Assembly (NCBI GenBank): GCA_026261815.1 | Contig: JAMPIT010000884.1 | Span: 13,839,001 to 13,903,000, forward strand | Direction: 5' to 3' | Source of the DNA: Monarcha castaneiventris obscurior | Taxonomy: Eukaryota; Chordata; Aves; Passeriformes; Monarchidae | DNA length: 64,000 nucleotides | Part shown: positions 1 to 13,700 of the stretch, one piece after another | Layout of the letters: each line of letters begins with the position of its first letter | Numbering within the stretch: position 1 is the stretch's first letter | Notes under the pieces: generated by a model | Told to the model about the DNA's origin: nothing | The model's database searches: none | Seen by the model: the letters and a program-made list of their open reading frames with translations, nothing else | Made by a program: the position numbers and the translations under genes

Positions 1-2208
1 CTGAACATCAGTCACAAGGGCCAGCTCTTGGTGATTTGTGGTTCCTCCTGGTAGTTCTTTCATTGGAACATACAGCAAATCTGTTCTCTCCTTGCCTTTC
101 TACCATTTCTGACTTTGAAGACTCGCACTCTCCACAGCAGCCCTCAGTGAGGTATTCCAGGTGTTCCTCAAATGAAGCTCTTCCATCTTTGCTCACCCTT
201 GTCAAACTCCTCTGTGTCTCCAGTTCTATTATATCATTTTCCTGTTAAACCAGTACTACTTTAGCATAAAACTATGCTTGCATTTCTAGACATGCTGAAC
301 TGGAAAAATATTGTTTCAGATGTCAGGCCTTTACAGCCACATGACTTTTCCAGCTGGAGTCTGATTTTAACAAGACTGTTTTCTCTGCACTGTGGATGAA
401 GGCCACAGCTTCCGCTTCTTCTCCTAAACGAAAGTGATAAAATATAATCCAAATATCAATAGATTACATTTTTTTCCTATCCTGAGGGCATGCAATTCTG
501 TCAATTCATACGCTTAGCATCACGAAGATATCAATCGAATTTGAGCATGTAGTGCTGCCTTTCAAATAGGAAAAGGAAATCTTGTTAAAAAGAGCCAGAA
601 ATCCTTGCATGAAAAGGTCAGTGAAAAGCAGTGGCAAGATGACAAAAAAGAGCACACCTAAGAATCCAAAACAATTATCTTCTTTTTACTTTCCAAATGA
701 AATTATTAAAAAAATCCCACTTTCCTGAACAGCTTAGGATTCTCTAAGCACTAGAAATACCAATAAGGCAACAAATTGATATAGCTGCTTGTAAAGTTTT
801 TTTTTAAGTGCATGCAGAGTTTCCTCACTCAAACTGCAAGAATATCCATTCAAGAAGCAACATTTGCTCCAAGTTTATTTTAGCAAAGTGGAAACAAAAG
901 ATTCAATTAAGATGTTGGCTCAAAAGGAGACATAAAGAGGGGGGGGAAAAAAAAACCCCAAACAACCAACTTTGGAAAGTCATCACTAAAATTCAGGACC
1001 TACTGGCTCCATAAGCTGTAGGGATAAAATAGCATCTATTATCAGCAGATTGCCTGTGTAGAGGTTCAAATCATATCTGGGAACAAAAAAAAGGCAAGCT
1101 GTTATTTAACTCAAAGTTTAATTTTAATTTTAGTGCCCATTTCACAAAAATCTGTACCACAAAAAAACAACAACTGGGATAAGCCTGAAAGAACATGGAG
1201 TTTATACTCTCCTCTGTACTGTGTGTTACTGCTGAATTCAGTATTCACCTTGACACATTTAAAGTGACAGAGAGTTTTCTTCCTGGTTATCTTAAATAAG
1301 TAACAGATTGTTATACTCCACTTTTTAAAATTTATTTTTAAAAGCAACCAGTGGCAGAATCTGCAAAGAAAGGGATTTCAATTTTCAAGTCAGTACCTAA
1401 AGAATGAACACTACATGCCAGCTAAAAAGAGAAAAAACCCTGAACCAGTATTAACACTACACAGATGTGCCTTTTTGGTTATTATTTTAATTTATACAAG
1501 TCCCTCTCCCCAGGCAAATGAAAAAAAACCATAAAGAAAATCAATTAAGTAGTCATAATTAACAACCATTTAAAGAGGAAAAAAACCATTTACCAAAATA
1601 AATTCTCTATAGAATGCCATTACACATCTCATAATATTTTTTTTTTTATGCTGACTACCTATACAGGGTAACCAAGAAAATATGTTAATTGGCCTCTAAC
1701 TTCATATTCTTCCACCTATTAATCTTGCACCACAAAGAAAACCTTTAATCTGTTCTTGTGGCAAAAGGATCTCCTACAAGCACATGGTTAATTTTGGTTT
1801 GATAAAAAAAAAGAGCTTCAAAAGGGAGAGCTGAGCCATGTAAAATATTTAACATGAACCACTTCAGCTGCCTCAAAACAGGTTACAAAGATACATAAAC
1901 TTTTGATGAATTCACACTATTCTGTTCATCTGCTGCCAAGACAGGTCATATCTCGAAAACATGGCCGTTCTCCTCAGCTTAAAGGAAACAGCTCCTGTAT
2001 GTAAATTCCTGTCCTAATTTCATGTAGGGTATTCATCCCTCTCTCCTCAGCTGCCAGGACTGTGCATCAATCCAACTCATGAGCATTTGGAGAAACAGTC
2101 TTTCTTGTAAGTATTTTCTTTTCTCCATTAGAAGTTTTATTCTGAAGAAATGTGTCCATTCAGGATGCTGCCTCTTCCCACACAGCTCCTTATCTACTGC
2201 GCTAACTC

Positions 2209-2312
2209 ACAAAATATTTCCATCCCTACGGTTACTGAAGCACATCAGCTCTCATTCTATACAAAATATTTCCATCCCTACAGTTACTGAAGCACATCAG
2301 CTCTCATTCTAT
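2209..2312. repeat. 52-bp tandem duplication, two copies
   Basis: The segment beginning ACAAAATATTTCCATCCC and ending CTCTCATTCTAT is present twice back to back, at 2209-2260 and 2261-2312. The only difference I see is one base (CTACGG in the first copy, CTACAG in the second). There is no third copy. Such near-identity implies a recent duplication. It lies deep in PLEKHA5 intron 3. Confidence 0.95.
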
Positions 2313-5300
2313 ACCATTCTCTTCTTTTGGGACTTGTACCTCCTCAGCTTTACATGAGTCAGTTTTCCCCAAATTATTACCCTGGCCATTACCACAGCAC
2401 CAGGTGAATCATCCTAGCATGAAGTAGGAACACTGGAAGAGGAGCACAGCTAATTACTGAAAATAAAATCACAGCTTCAAAGATCATTCCACACACAATA
2501 TTTATACACTCTTCTTTATCATGCCTCGAGCAAGTATATATATAAATTTATTAAACATCCAAGTATAGCTTGCAGTGGTTTCGTAGAATTTTTGGTGGTC
2601 CAAAGAATCACCAGGACAGCACTCAGAAACAGCTCAAAGCAATGTCACCAGAGAACTCTAGAACTAACATTTCCATGGTATTTTGTGCAGTACAAAACAT
2701 GGTCTAAAGAGCATGAAAAGCTGGGATGCTTTGGAAAGTGAACAAACAGGAGCAGTGGTTTTGTATGCAAATTTAAAAAAAAAAAAAAATCAAGTATTTA
2801 AACACATAGTAAACCCAAGTTGCTAAATTATGGAAATGTATTATTACATGACATTCTTCTCCATTCCCACCTCTTTTGAGTGCTGAGTGCTAAGAATGTA
2901 CCATTATGTGGAATTTAGTCAAGCAACTTTTTTCATTTTACTATTTCAATATATAACTTGGAAAGCAACCAGTGAAATAGCACAATTTATCTCTAAAAAT
3001 AAGACCAGAGATTTTAGTGGCTCTTGATTATGTTCTTTTTACAAGGATCCGTTGCAGAAAAGTACAAGTTTCAGCTTAGAGCCCTGATAATTAGTGCCTG
3101 TGGGAATAAAGCAAATTATTTTTTCCACAGCCACACAATTTCCTGTAACTTTAATTTTTACATGATGATATTCCAGTAGTTGCTCAGACATAAGATTTTA
3201 CTGTCTATGGTGTGATCGGGATTTGAAACAATTATCTGTGTTGAGTTTAATCTCCCCCATTTAAAAAAAAGAGTTAGGTTTATAGTTATTAAAAAACTAT
3301 ATGAAGAAGGAGTATTTGCCAATAAGCTCCACATGATTTTAGGGATGCTGAAGAATTCCTCTACTTTTGGATTCAATTATTGAAAATGACAAAACCTAAG
3401 AGGTGCAATTTGTAAGTGCACCTGGAGTAGAGGTGTTGCAGCCACCTTCTCGTGAGCACTTGCTCTCAAAACTCCAAGAATCCATCTTCAGTGACTCGGA
3501 AGAGCTGAATCTACAGAAAAGGGGGCACAGACAAATTGCTGAAATACAGATGTCAGAGCTGCCAGTGGTTTGCAGAGAGGTGACACTCCAGAGTCATCCC
3601 AAAGCGTGCTCAGTGGGCACACAGAGGAAACCACTGCTGTTCTTAGGGCCCTTCACCAGTTATTTTTCACTCAGCAATGGGAACAAACAGGGTCTTACAG
3701 GGAATGGAGCTGTACAAAAGGCAGCAGATGCAACCACCCTTTCCTACTGAAATGAAAAACAAATAGCAGCACTTTTTTTTTCAAGTTCTAATGATGCACA
3801 GGGATGCTATGTTTAATCATCACACCTCATGAGGAGGAATCATTAAACACCTCAAAAGAAGCTTCTAAAATAGACCGATGTTGTACTCGATTAAAAAAAA
3901 AAACCAAACCAAACAAACCCTACATTCCCTTGTAGACATATCAGGCAACAGTATTGGATCTTTCCCAAAATAAATGCTGGGGTTACAGAATTAGAGCAGG
4001 AAAATCACTGATGCAATGATGAGCTGAACGGACACCGTGTCATTCAGGCAGCTCCAGAAGGCACACCAGAGTCAATCCAGATGGTGAACTTAGGCACTCC
4101 TTGGTGTTCACAACATCCTCATTCCCTGACTTTAGAAATTCAACAGCATTGCTGCAAAGCGTTGTAAAAAACAAACATGCAAACAAACAAGCCTCTCAAA
4201 TCACAGCTAGTCACATGCCCGACTTCTTGTAATCCTGTTGATGAAATTCCCATCATTTTCAAATGGACTTTGGAAATTACTGTTACATCATTTCATAAAC
4301 AACAACAACCCCCCCGACCCATTCTTTTATTAAGTAACAAAAATAGCTTTTCATTTTAGTTTAAAATAAAGCATAGAACTGATAGATGAGCTGTTCCTAC
4401 TCCTTCACAGCCAACAGCCTGAGTTTTTACTTGAATATTTTAAGCAATGGCCTACCAGAACACAGGTGTTTATGCTTTGCATTTATAGATAGAAAAGGTA
4501 TGAAATGTTGATCTCTCAAGTAAATAATTTCTAGTAAAAATGCTGTCCAATGGCACAAAGCTAAGTATTAATAAAGCTGTTCAAGGAATGTATTTTTGTG
4601 CCATTCCTGAAAGATGGCTTTACACTCCATAATACATTCATCTTTGCTTCAGAATGAGTATTTCATAATGTATTCATTTCAACTTAACATTACTTTGCTT
4701 ACATGACAGCTCCTAATTCTTTTTCATTTTAAAATCTGTTTTATTCTCTGTTCAGCACTGTAGTTTTTCATCAATACCTCCAAGTGGTTATTTTCAATAC
4801 CCACTTAAATCCACTGAGAAAATCAAAGTGTACCATTCAGCAATCAAATATTCCTTCATCTGAGTATCATGCATTCTCCCAGACAAAACCATAGATATGC
4901 TGGTGAAACTTTACCAGGAACATAACAAAAACACTGTGAAGCATTTGGGACTTATCTAATGACCACAACACTATTTATCTCCTCACAAAAATAAAACAGC
5001 TTTGATGTATAAAAAAGCAAAGATTCCCTGACCACAGGTCACATTTTTCTGCTGTCATTTCAGTGACATTACCATGACGTCTTGGAGACCTGGAGAGAAG
5101 TGGAGAATTAATCAGTCTTGTCATGGCTTGGCCAACAAAAATTACCAAAGAACAACTCAACCCCTGGCTTGTCTATTAACATTCAGAGGTTATTTTCTTC
5201 TAATTTCAGCAATTCTTTTCCCAAAGCTAATAGCAGCCAGTCTTACACAGACAACAGTCTGAAAGACAAACAGACCTAAAGTATGCCAATCTAGTGCCAG

Positions 5301-7708
5301 CAGCCCTACAAAGCAAAAACCCCTCGAGTTCAGTTGTTAATCTATACTTCCACTCCTTGCAGAACGAGAAGTACTGGTCCCTAGCAGTACACAGATGCAA
5401 GCAATTCAAACTATCATATGACAAATTACAGAGCATCACTGATCTAAAGGAATCACAGGGAACAATTCTCCCTCACAAGAATGACCAGCAGGTTGTTTGA
5501 AGTACAGGAGAAAGTCATAAAGAGCAATTTGTTTTTGATCTGCCATATAAGTTTACCCCAGTCCATTCCTTTTCAGGGAGAAAGGGAGGAGTGAAGGAGG
5601 TGAGGGGAAACACAGAGGAACAGATGGGCTGAAGATTTTATTTGCTATTAACAGCACATTAGTTGAACGTTTAAGTGTCACTGTATTAAATATGTTGCAG
5701 GTGAGCATGCACACACATACACCTCTTCCTCATTTTCAGAAATAAATCATCTAATCCATCAGTATAGAGAGAGGGGTTTCTAAACATATCTGTTAATTAC
5801 CACAATTACAGTGAGTTGTCCCTAGTGCACACTCTTTCACTTTAGAGAAAAAAATTAAGCTTAATTAAAGTTTAAAAAAAATTAAAAATATGTAAAGCTT
5901 AATATATATAATTCAAAGTCTTGACTTTCAACATTTAGCAGAGTACCATGAGCAGGTCTTAATTGTGACTGAATAGCAGAAAATCCTGCCGGGTTCATTT
6001 CAGGCTGCAGGCATTTGATACTGAACTGACCTCGCAGTATTTACATTCCCCTTAGGAAAATCTGGCATGCAGTCCAACTGGGGAAGATCATGTCTAACAC
6101 TACTTGAGCTACCAGTGCTAGAAGCAAGCAGAGTAACAGTGAAAATAGTAGGGTGAACAATAAGGGCATGTATACAGAAATAAAATAAAAAGGAAGGGAA
6201 AGAGAAGGTCAAACAGCAGAGGAAGAGAAGAACTGAAGAGACAAAGAGTTGGAGACAGTTGTTTTTCTGATATAAATAAATCCCTATTTTTTTTTTTTCC
6301 AAACCAGTGGTGCAGAGAGGCCTTTAGACTACTAAAAAACCAAATTACTTCAGCTCAAGGAAAATAAACTGATCAGAAGACTTGAAATATTTGCCTCTGA
6401 TCAAAACAAATTAACAGCTGCCAACTGCAGCTCTGTCTGCATTGCATTTGACTTTTTGTTGTGTTTGACCTATCTATGTCAAATTTGGACACAAAAAGAC
6501 CCAAACCATAAAATCCTCCATAAGCTCTGCTTTTGACCATTCCCCCTACAGTCCTAACAGAGACACTTGGTGAACCCAGTTGTTAAATCAAATCCAAAAC
6601 CTGTTCACCTCCTCTCCTTACAATTTAGGTCCCTACTGCTGCAAAGAAATTAGCCAGGAATACAAGGGCCAATCAGTAAATTCTACTCCAGTTTTTCCTA
6701 GAGGCACTTAACCCTTCTTCAAACAAGTGAAAAATTTTGTTTGTGCTTTACAGATTCACTCTGCCAGCAACATAATCTCCTATATACCAGGTCTGGTGAA
6801 AGTGTATGAGACACACAGGTTCTGAACCAATGCCAGATTCATTTCTTCACCTCCTTGAAAAAATAAATAAAAGCCTTAAGTTACCAGAATGTCTTTTAAA
6901 ACCCCGTTTCCAATTGCACAAGGCAGTTTTTCACGCAAAGCAATAAAGGCAACAGCTCTTGTCTAAGTTGCAATACTTGTCAAAAATGATGGTACCTTCA
7001 ATCCTCATTAAAAGTTTGAGAAGTCTCTGTCTGCACTAATGACCTACAAACAGCATCGCTAAAAGTAGGAAAGAAAAAACAACTCCATCACTGAGCAAAC
7101 GCCTTCCTCCCCCTCTTATTTAAAACCAGGATGCTGAGAATTCCAACTCCTCAGCCCGATGCAATCTTTGCTTAAATCATCGAGGGCTGTGAAACACAGC
7201 AAACCCCACTTAGAGCCTAATAGCACATCACCACTTTAATCAACAGACTGTTTTCTACTTGTGTCTCACTTACAGCTCTTTCTCAGCAACCAGATAGAAA
7301 GATTTTCAAGTAACTTACATATCTGAACTCAAAAATGCTTTGAGGCAGCAGGCACCCAAACAAAAGATTATAATGAACGGGATAAAACACTGGCATTTGA
7401 ATTGCTGAATTTGATAGCACTTTTTGTTGTTTTAAACCGCAAAATGAGCAATCAGAGGCACCAGAAATCCCGAATTTCTTGTTAGACAGGTTTGGCACTC
7501 TCACCTGAAGTTGGATGAAAACCACAGAGTGAGCTCAATTCTGAAGCACATTGCGAAGTGTTTAACTTAGAATGCAAGAATAAAGAACACTTCAGGAAAA
7601 GATTCAGATTTTTATTGTATTTTGAAAGTGAAGCAAAATGCAAATGTTCCAGGTGAGAAACCTGAGACAGGGAGGTCTGTAGAAGAAGCACAAAGAACAA
7701 TGTGTTCT

Positions 7709-7723
7709 ATATATATATATATA
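7709..7723. repeat. (TA)n microsatellite
   Basis: About seven and a half TA units in PLEKHA5 intron 3. Confidence 0.9.
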
Positions 7724-10700
7724 AGATACAAACACTACTGGTAACAGGAAGACCAAAAGGATACCCTTTCATTAAATTTGCATTTAAACAGAAGTCACTT
7801 TACCATACTACTATGCATCACTCATCTAGATAATTCTAAAATGTCACCTTTTATGCTGTTTACTATGTACTGTGCAACATATTCAGCTAGAAAAGTAGGC
7901 AAATTTAATGGTTTTGTTGTCAGTTTATCTGCTCTTAAGAACAAAATACTTTCCTTAAACCCTCCTCTTTGTGGCCATCACTACAGAGAAAGTTTAAACC
8001 TGGGAAATCTTTAAATTCAGTTTACAGGAAAAAACCCTTTCATTTAGTAATTGAATTGTCAGACAGACAGGAGTCGCAGATAAAGAAATACAAGGCTCAG
8101 TCCAAAGGAAATAAAACACTTTTTGCAGCAGTGTTGGGACAATTCACACTCTGCTTCCTTCCAGCCTCGTCCCCACAGCACTTCAAGGCAAGGTTCATTA
8201 AGAGGCCTTGCTGATTGCAGGATGTTACCTGAAGCTGAGCAGAAGGAGGGACAGGCAGGAGCCAAGGCTGCAAGGCAGGGGTCAGGGCACTCCGGGTTCA
8301 CCAGCTGCAGCCCCTAGGAACGGCTGTGGAACCACGTAAGGAACCCCAAGCCAGTGCTTTTTACAGCCCAAAAACTACAAACAGATGGCCCAAGACTCCC
8401 ATTGATGAATGTAAATGTTTAGGCTCCCAGACTCCTCAAAGTCTTTGTAGGACAATGTTAATAACTACCTCCTGTCTGATGTGGGGTAGCTTTAGCGACC
8501 TACTCCTGCAAAATTCACTGTATTAGGGATATTTTTAGATTTTGATTAAACCAGTTAAAAATGTATTGATTCAAAAGTCAAATTCTTTTAACTCTGCTGA
8601 TACAACAAAGAAGATGGATCAATCAGTAAAAGCTGAAATGTTATTAATTACAAAAAAAAAAAATAACATTTGTGTACTTTAACAGCTGAAAATATTTCAG
8701 TGTTTCAGACCAGGTAAGCAACTGATACCCACATCAAGCAGAGAAGATATGAGTTTGTACCACAAGAGAGATTTCAGATCAGAACAGATGATATGAATAT
8801 CTAATGAAGTTTAGCTTGCATCATCCTTCTGATTAAAATTCATCATTAAAATGAACACTTGGTCTTACGACATTGATTGCTCAAACATGTATTTTTGTTT
8901 GCAACTTTCTTTTTCAACCTTCTGCATCAAACCTTACAAAAAATTTCAACCAAAGAGTTTAATACTCATCTAGAGGTTTTTCCTTGTACATAAAAAATAC
9001 AAAGTAACCCTACAAAATGGTGTGAACATCATCTAAAATCCACGATAAAACCCTCCACCCCACAGTTTCAGCCATCAGGAAACCAAGTTACGCTTTTAGG
9101 CATTCAGGTAAATCAGATTAAAAGGTTTCCTTCTTCACCATAAACATTTGAGAGCACCATGTGTTTATTCTTGCTCCTCACAAAAGTTTACTTCAAAGAG
9201 AGATTTCTGTCCCTTTTATAAACCAAGTTCACTGAAAAATTGTAAAGATTATACATCACATGTTTTTACTCATCTCAAAAACAGACTCTCAAAAATGATA
9301 AATATTACAGACATTGGTCAACAGTTGCATAATCTGCAGGATTTAATATAAAATTAGGGAAAAAAATCCAAAATGACAGTATTTTTGCTGGATTTGTGCA
9401 ATTACAGTATCCTACTTATTCAGTGAGTAGTGAAGATGATAAAAGCTTCCAAGAAATACTGGAATGAAAAGATGGCAAAGATGGCACTTGAAATTAAAAC
9501 TTGCAACCACCTTTGTTTACTAGGACCTCTCTTATCTGGTCTGACACACTGAAACATTTCCAGTTAATAAAGCACAGAATTCGTTTTTAAGGCACTTATT
9601 TCTATTAAACATGATTTATAATAGATTCTGGAAGAAGAAAAAGCAGGGAGCCAATTTTAAAGGTTAGGTTGCTTGGCAATATACCTTTCCTTACAAATAA
9701 TTGTTCTTACTAAATCACAGTGGAGAAAGCCATGAAGAACTAAGTTTGTGGAGCCTCCTGAATATGCAAGTGTCTCTTTAATTGTTTATATAAAGCTTCA
9801 AGACAATCACAGGCCACACAGGCATTCAAAATACTGTCTAAAAACCTTTTTTTTTTTCCCACTCCAGAGATTTCAAACAAGTATTCAATTCAAGTTTCAT
9901 AGGTCTGGAGCAGAAAGATGCAACTTCACAACCAACCATTTAACCAGACCTTCCTGTCCTACCCAGTACGGGAAGCAGACTTTTACTGGAGTGCTTCTGC
10001 TGTCAAGTTCCCATCCCCAAATTTCTACTTCTGATGGTGGCTACTCATGCAGCTTCTTCACCCCCTCAACATCACTGCCAGAGAACACCTTCCCTCCAAC
10101 CAAATGCAAGAGCAATGGAGAGAACTGAAAGGCACAGTTATGTCACACATTCCAAAGAAAGAAGGCAAGGGAAGAGGGAGAGAGAGAAGGGGAAGCGGTT
10201 AAAATTAGGTATTTACTTACTGAAACACAGAAAAGAACACACATCCAGGCACCACGTTGGCAGAAATCCCAGCACTCAGAGCTGTGGAGCTTCGCTTCCA
10301 GCAAGGATTTGCCTGAAGCTCCACAAGAGCCTTCTCCCCCTCTCACTCGCACACAGAAGCGAACTGAGGAGTGCTCTGCACTGCCAGCCCAAGTGTATCT
10401 CGGGTTTAATGAAAGTGTAATTCATTAGAATAAGAGCCAGGGTAACATAAACATGTGCAGGAAAAACAGGCTTGGCGCAACACCACAACAGACACCAGGT
10501 TTGATCAGCACAGCAAAATTCTGTCAGACCACAGGGATAAAATAAAAGTGGGCGCAATTCCTTTAAAGCAAAAGCAGAACATAAAAGGCACTGGGTGGAA
10601 TCTGGACCTGTAAAAGTTCTACCAAACAGAGCTACAACGAGTAGGCTCCTCTGTCAGCAAAGTTCACGAGGTACCTGCCTGCCAGGTGACGTGTTTTTGG

Positions 10701-13700
10701 AAGTGTCCCTCAGTTCCAGGTGCTGCAGGATATGAGTAAAAGATGGGGAAAGGAAAAAGAACTTGTGCAGCACCCAGACACAACAGGAAGATGAAATACT
10801 GCGATGTGCCCCAAAAGCATTCTTAAGAAGGCACATCAGTTATCTTTTTCTGCAAAGGGGGGAGGGTTTGGGGAAAAAATTGCACCACTGTATTTATTAA
10901 ACATTACAGCAACCACCTACATGAAAGTTTTGATTGAAGAGCATTTTTTTTCCTTTGCTTTTTGCTATCCTTCACACATGGTGAATACCAAAAATGAAAC
11001 ACCATGTAAGAATTCACTTCACTCTAGCAAATATAGAGTATATCTACCTGATCTGCTCTTAGTACTCAATCACCAAAAAAGACCAAAGCTAGGGAAGAGA
11101 TATTACCACTTCAAAAACAAGGATCTAAAGCTAGAGACCAATTTACTAATTTGTTAACAAATATCAAAAAGTTTGAGTGTCTTCCATACCTTTCTCATGG
11201 ACTTCAGTAATTCCTGTAGCTACATATGCATAGGTATTTTTATATTTTTAAATAATTATTCATTAATTCTTACAAGTGTTGAAAAACTTGGTAATGATTT
11301 AAAAAACAAAAACAGTAAGTTCCTGCAAGCTTTCAAGTCTTTCTTAGCGAAACCAAAGCATTTAAGGTATTGCCCAATTTAGAAACACACTTCAGGAAAG
11401 AGACAGCTCAAAATATCAACCACAGACGTCACAGGCAAAAAGAGCCTTTAGAAGCACAGTAACTCCAAACATCCACATTGATATTCCACCACCCAGACTA
11501 ACTTTGAAACAGGTTCCTAAGCCAGGGATAATGGGCCCTTCCAGACCTGCACACAAGTCAGACAACTTGTTTTTGCAGGGTGAACTTTTGCCACCCTTCC
11601 CTCTGGGAGAAATCCCATTAAGTTTGTTCCTAGGAAATCAGCTCCCACTCCTACTCCTTTTCCTGACTTGCCACTGCCACTTCTCCTTTCTGCCTGGTTG
11701 TCTCTCCACTGCTCCCACCCTTTCAGCCTTGTCCTTCAGCACACCACTACCTACAACCTTGTCCCTCCACATCCAACCCATAAGAAGCTGCTTCTTGGAT
11801 GCAGTCCCACCTCTCCTCTGACCCACACCCATTTCTTCCTGTGCCTAGAATCCTTCCACCTCCACACCCAGCTTCAGCTTTGCGGTATTTTTGGTTCTTG
11901 AAATATTTCAGTGGAATAAAGAAGCAAATGTTAAAACAGATAATAAATGTGCAGGCATTCCCCAAAAGTTCTCCTTATCTGAACAGCTTTGCTCACTACA
12001 AAAGGCACAGGACAGCTTGTGGCTATGTCCCAGTTTACTCATCTAGCCATACACCATTATTTGACCTACAGGTCTCACCACCTAAGAAAAAGAATTAAGT
12101 TTATTCTTCACTTCAGTAAAATAAAGGTTAGAGGTAACAAAAAAAGAACTAAATTTCCAGGAGGAACACTGCAATTCTTAGTCTTGGAGAAAAACAGTTT
12201 GATCTGTTCGTATTTTTCTCAAATTCCATTTTTCCTTTCAAGGAAGGGCTTTTCTGCAAACACAACTGATTGTTCTTTGATTTTTCTGGAGAAAGTCTCA
12301 GCTGAATGGGAAAGGATCTTTAGAATGCACATAAAAGACAAAGGTTCAAACGAAAGCTGAATTCTCAATGAGCACAGGTTTATTTTAGTAAACAATAGAA
12401 ACTCAGAGCTGAATGAGATCTTATCCCTTTTAATCACTTAATAAATTTTGCTTGCCTTCCCAATTTTCAAGCTACATGTCTACAATAAACAAACCTGCAC
12501 TGACAAAAAGTCTCTATAAAAGCACACAAAATCTCTATTTGATGCAACAGTGAACTCACCTCGGCTTTGGCCAGGATTTGTCAATGCCTGGAGTCAGCAA
12601 GCAACAGGCAAAAATTGTTCTGATGAATACAGAAAAAGGTAAACTTCACAGAAAACCCTAAAAACGAAACTTCAATCTTCTTAATTCTTTAAGTTTTTAA
12701 GAACTTTTGCAGTCAGCTTTTATACTGCCCAAAAAAGTGTCAGCCCTACAGCAAAGTTAAGAAAAATCAAATTCTAACATCCAAACAGTTTATCTAATAG
12801 TGATTTGGTAGAAGCCAACCTAGGCAGACTGATGCAAAATTCCATAAATATCATCTTTGGATTGATTTTTAGAGCAACTTTATTTGGTAAATCAGTAATC
12901 GAAATCATATAACCCTTGTTTGAAAAAAAAAAAAAATCAGTACAAAAATCCTAACTTATGTTCAGAACTACTGCAGTGAGAACCAAAAATGCAAGAAAAG
13001 TAAGCGAATGCCTGAGTTTAGACCACTGGGTTGTTTTAACCAACGATAAGGGTTTCTTAAACACACACATATGCATAAATGCACACACATATTTATGTGA
13101 CTTTATGCTACTCAAACCCAGTGCTTGGGTGCCTAACAATTATGAAGTCATCACAAAGTCCTTAAAACATCAAGTTGGAAATTCTCCGTGATCTTACTGG
13201 GTGAGGAGTCTGAAGCCCGTGACCAGGTATTTCTTCTCTGTTGAGAAGTATCATAATGGGATTGTCCCACGGGGTCCTTTCCCTTAGGCACTTATAAATA
13301 ACATAAGTCACTAAGCTTCCCATACTACCATCCAGCTTAGATGTGTTTTGGGGATAAAGCCCTTAACTTTTCAGAGCTCATGAGTGCACAATACACTCAG
13401 CACAAGAACCAGCCCAGTGAAGGATCCTAAGCCAGACAAAAGAAAAATACCAAGTTTGCTGCACCATAATTTTCGAGCTTTAGGAGTTTTACCATATCTC
13501 GTTTTACTTCATAATACAGAAGATTCAATACTTAACAGACAATAACTATTAAATGTTATAGTTGAGTGTATAAGTTCTACAGCCATAGGGCCCCATATTC
13601 TGGGTAAAAGTTTAGTTGTTGTATAAATACCAAACCAAGCATGACTTCAGCAAAGTTTACTGCTGGAGCTCCCACCAAGTGCTGATGAAGGGCTGTCGGT

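Noticed and set aside
3403..3750. Plus-strand open frame of 115 codons in intron 3
   Set aside because: No recognisable domain, no splice or promoter context, and a composition consistent with a chance frame in a slightly GC-richer patch.
5690..5720. Another candidate for exon 4 (minus-strand CTC ACC TGC AAC)
   Set aside because: Only a Thr-Cys pair matches the expected KVTCKHP segment; neighbouring residues and splice sites do not fit.
5945..5985. Candidate PLEKHA5 exon 4 (minus-strand CAG then T CAC AAT)
   Set aside because: The frame hits a stop codon at once and the following residues do not match the WW domain 2 continuation.
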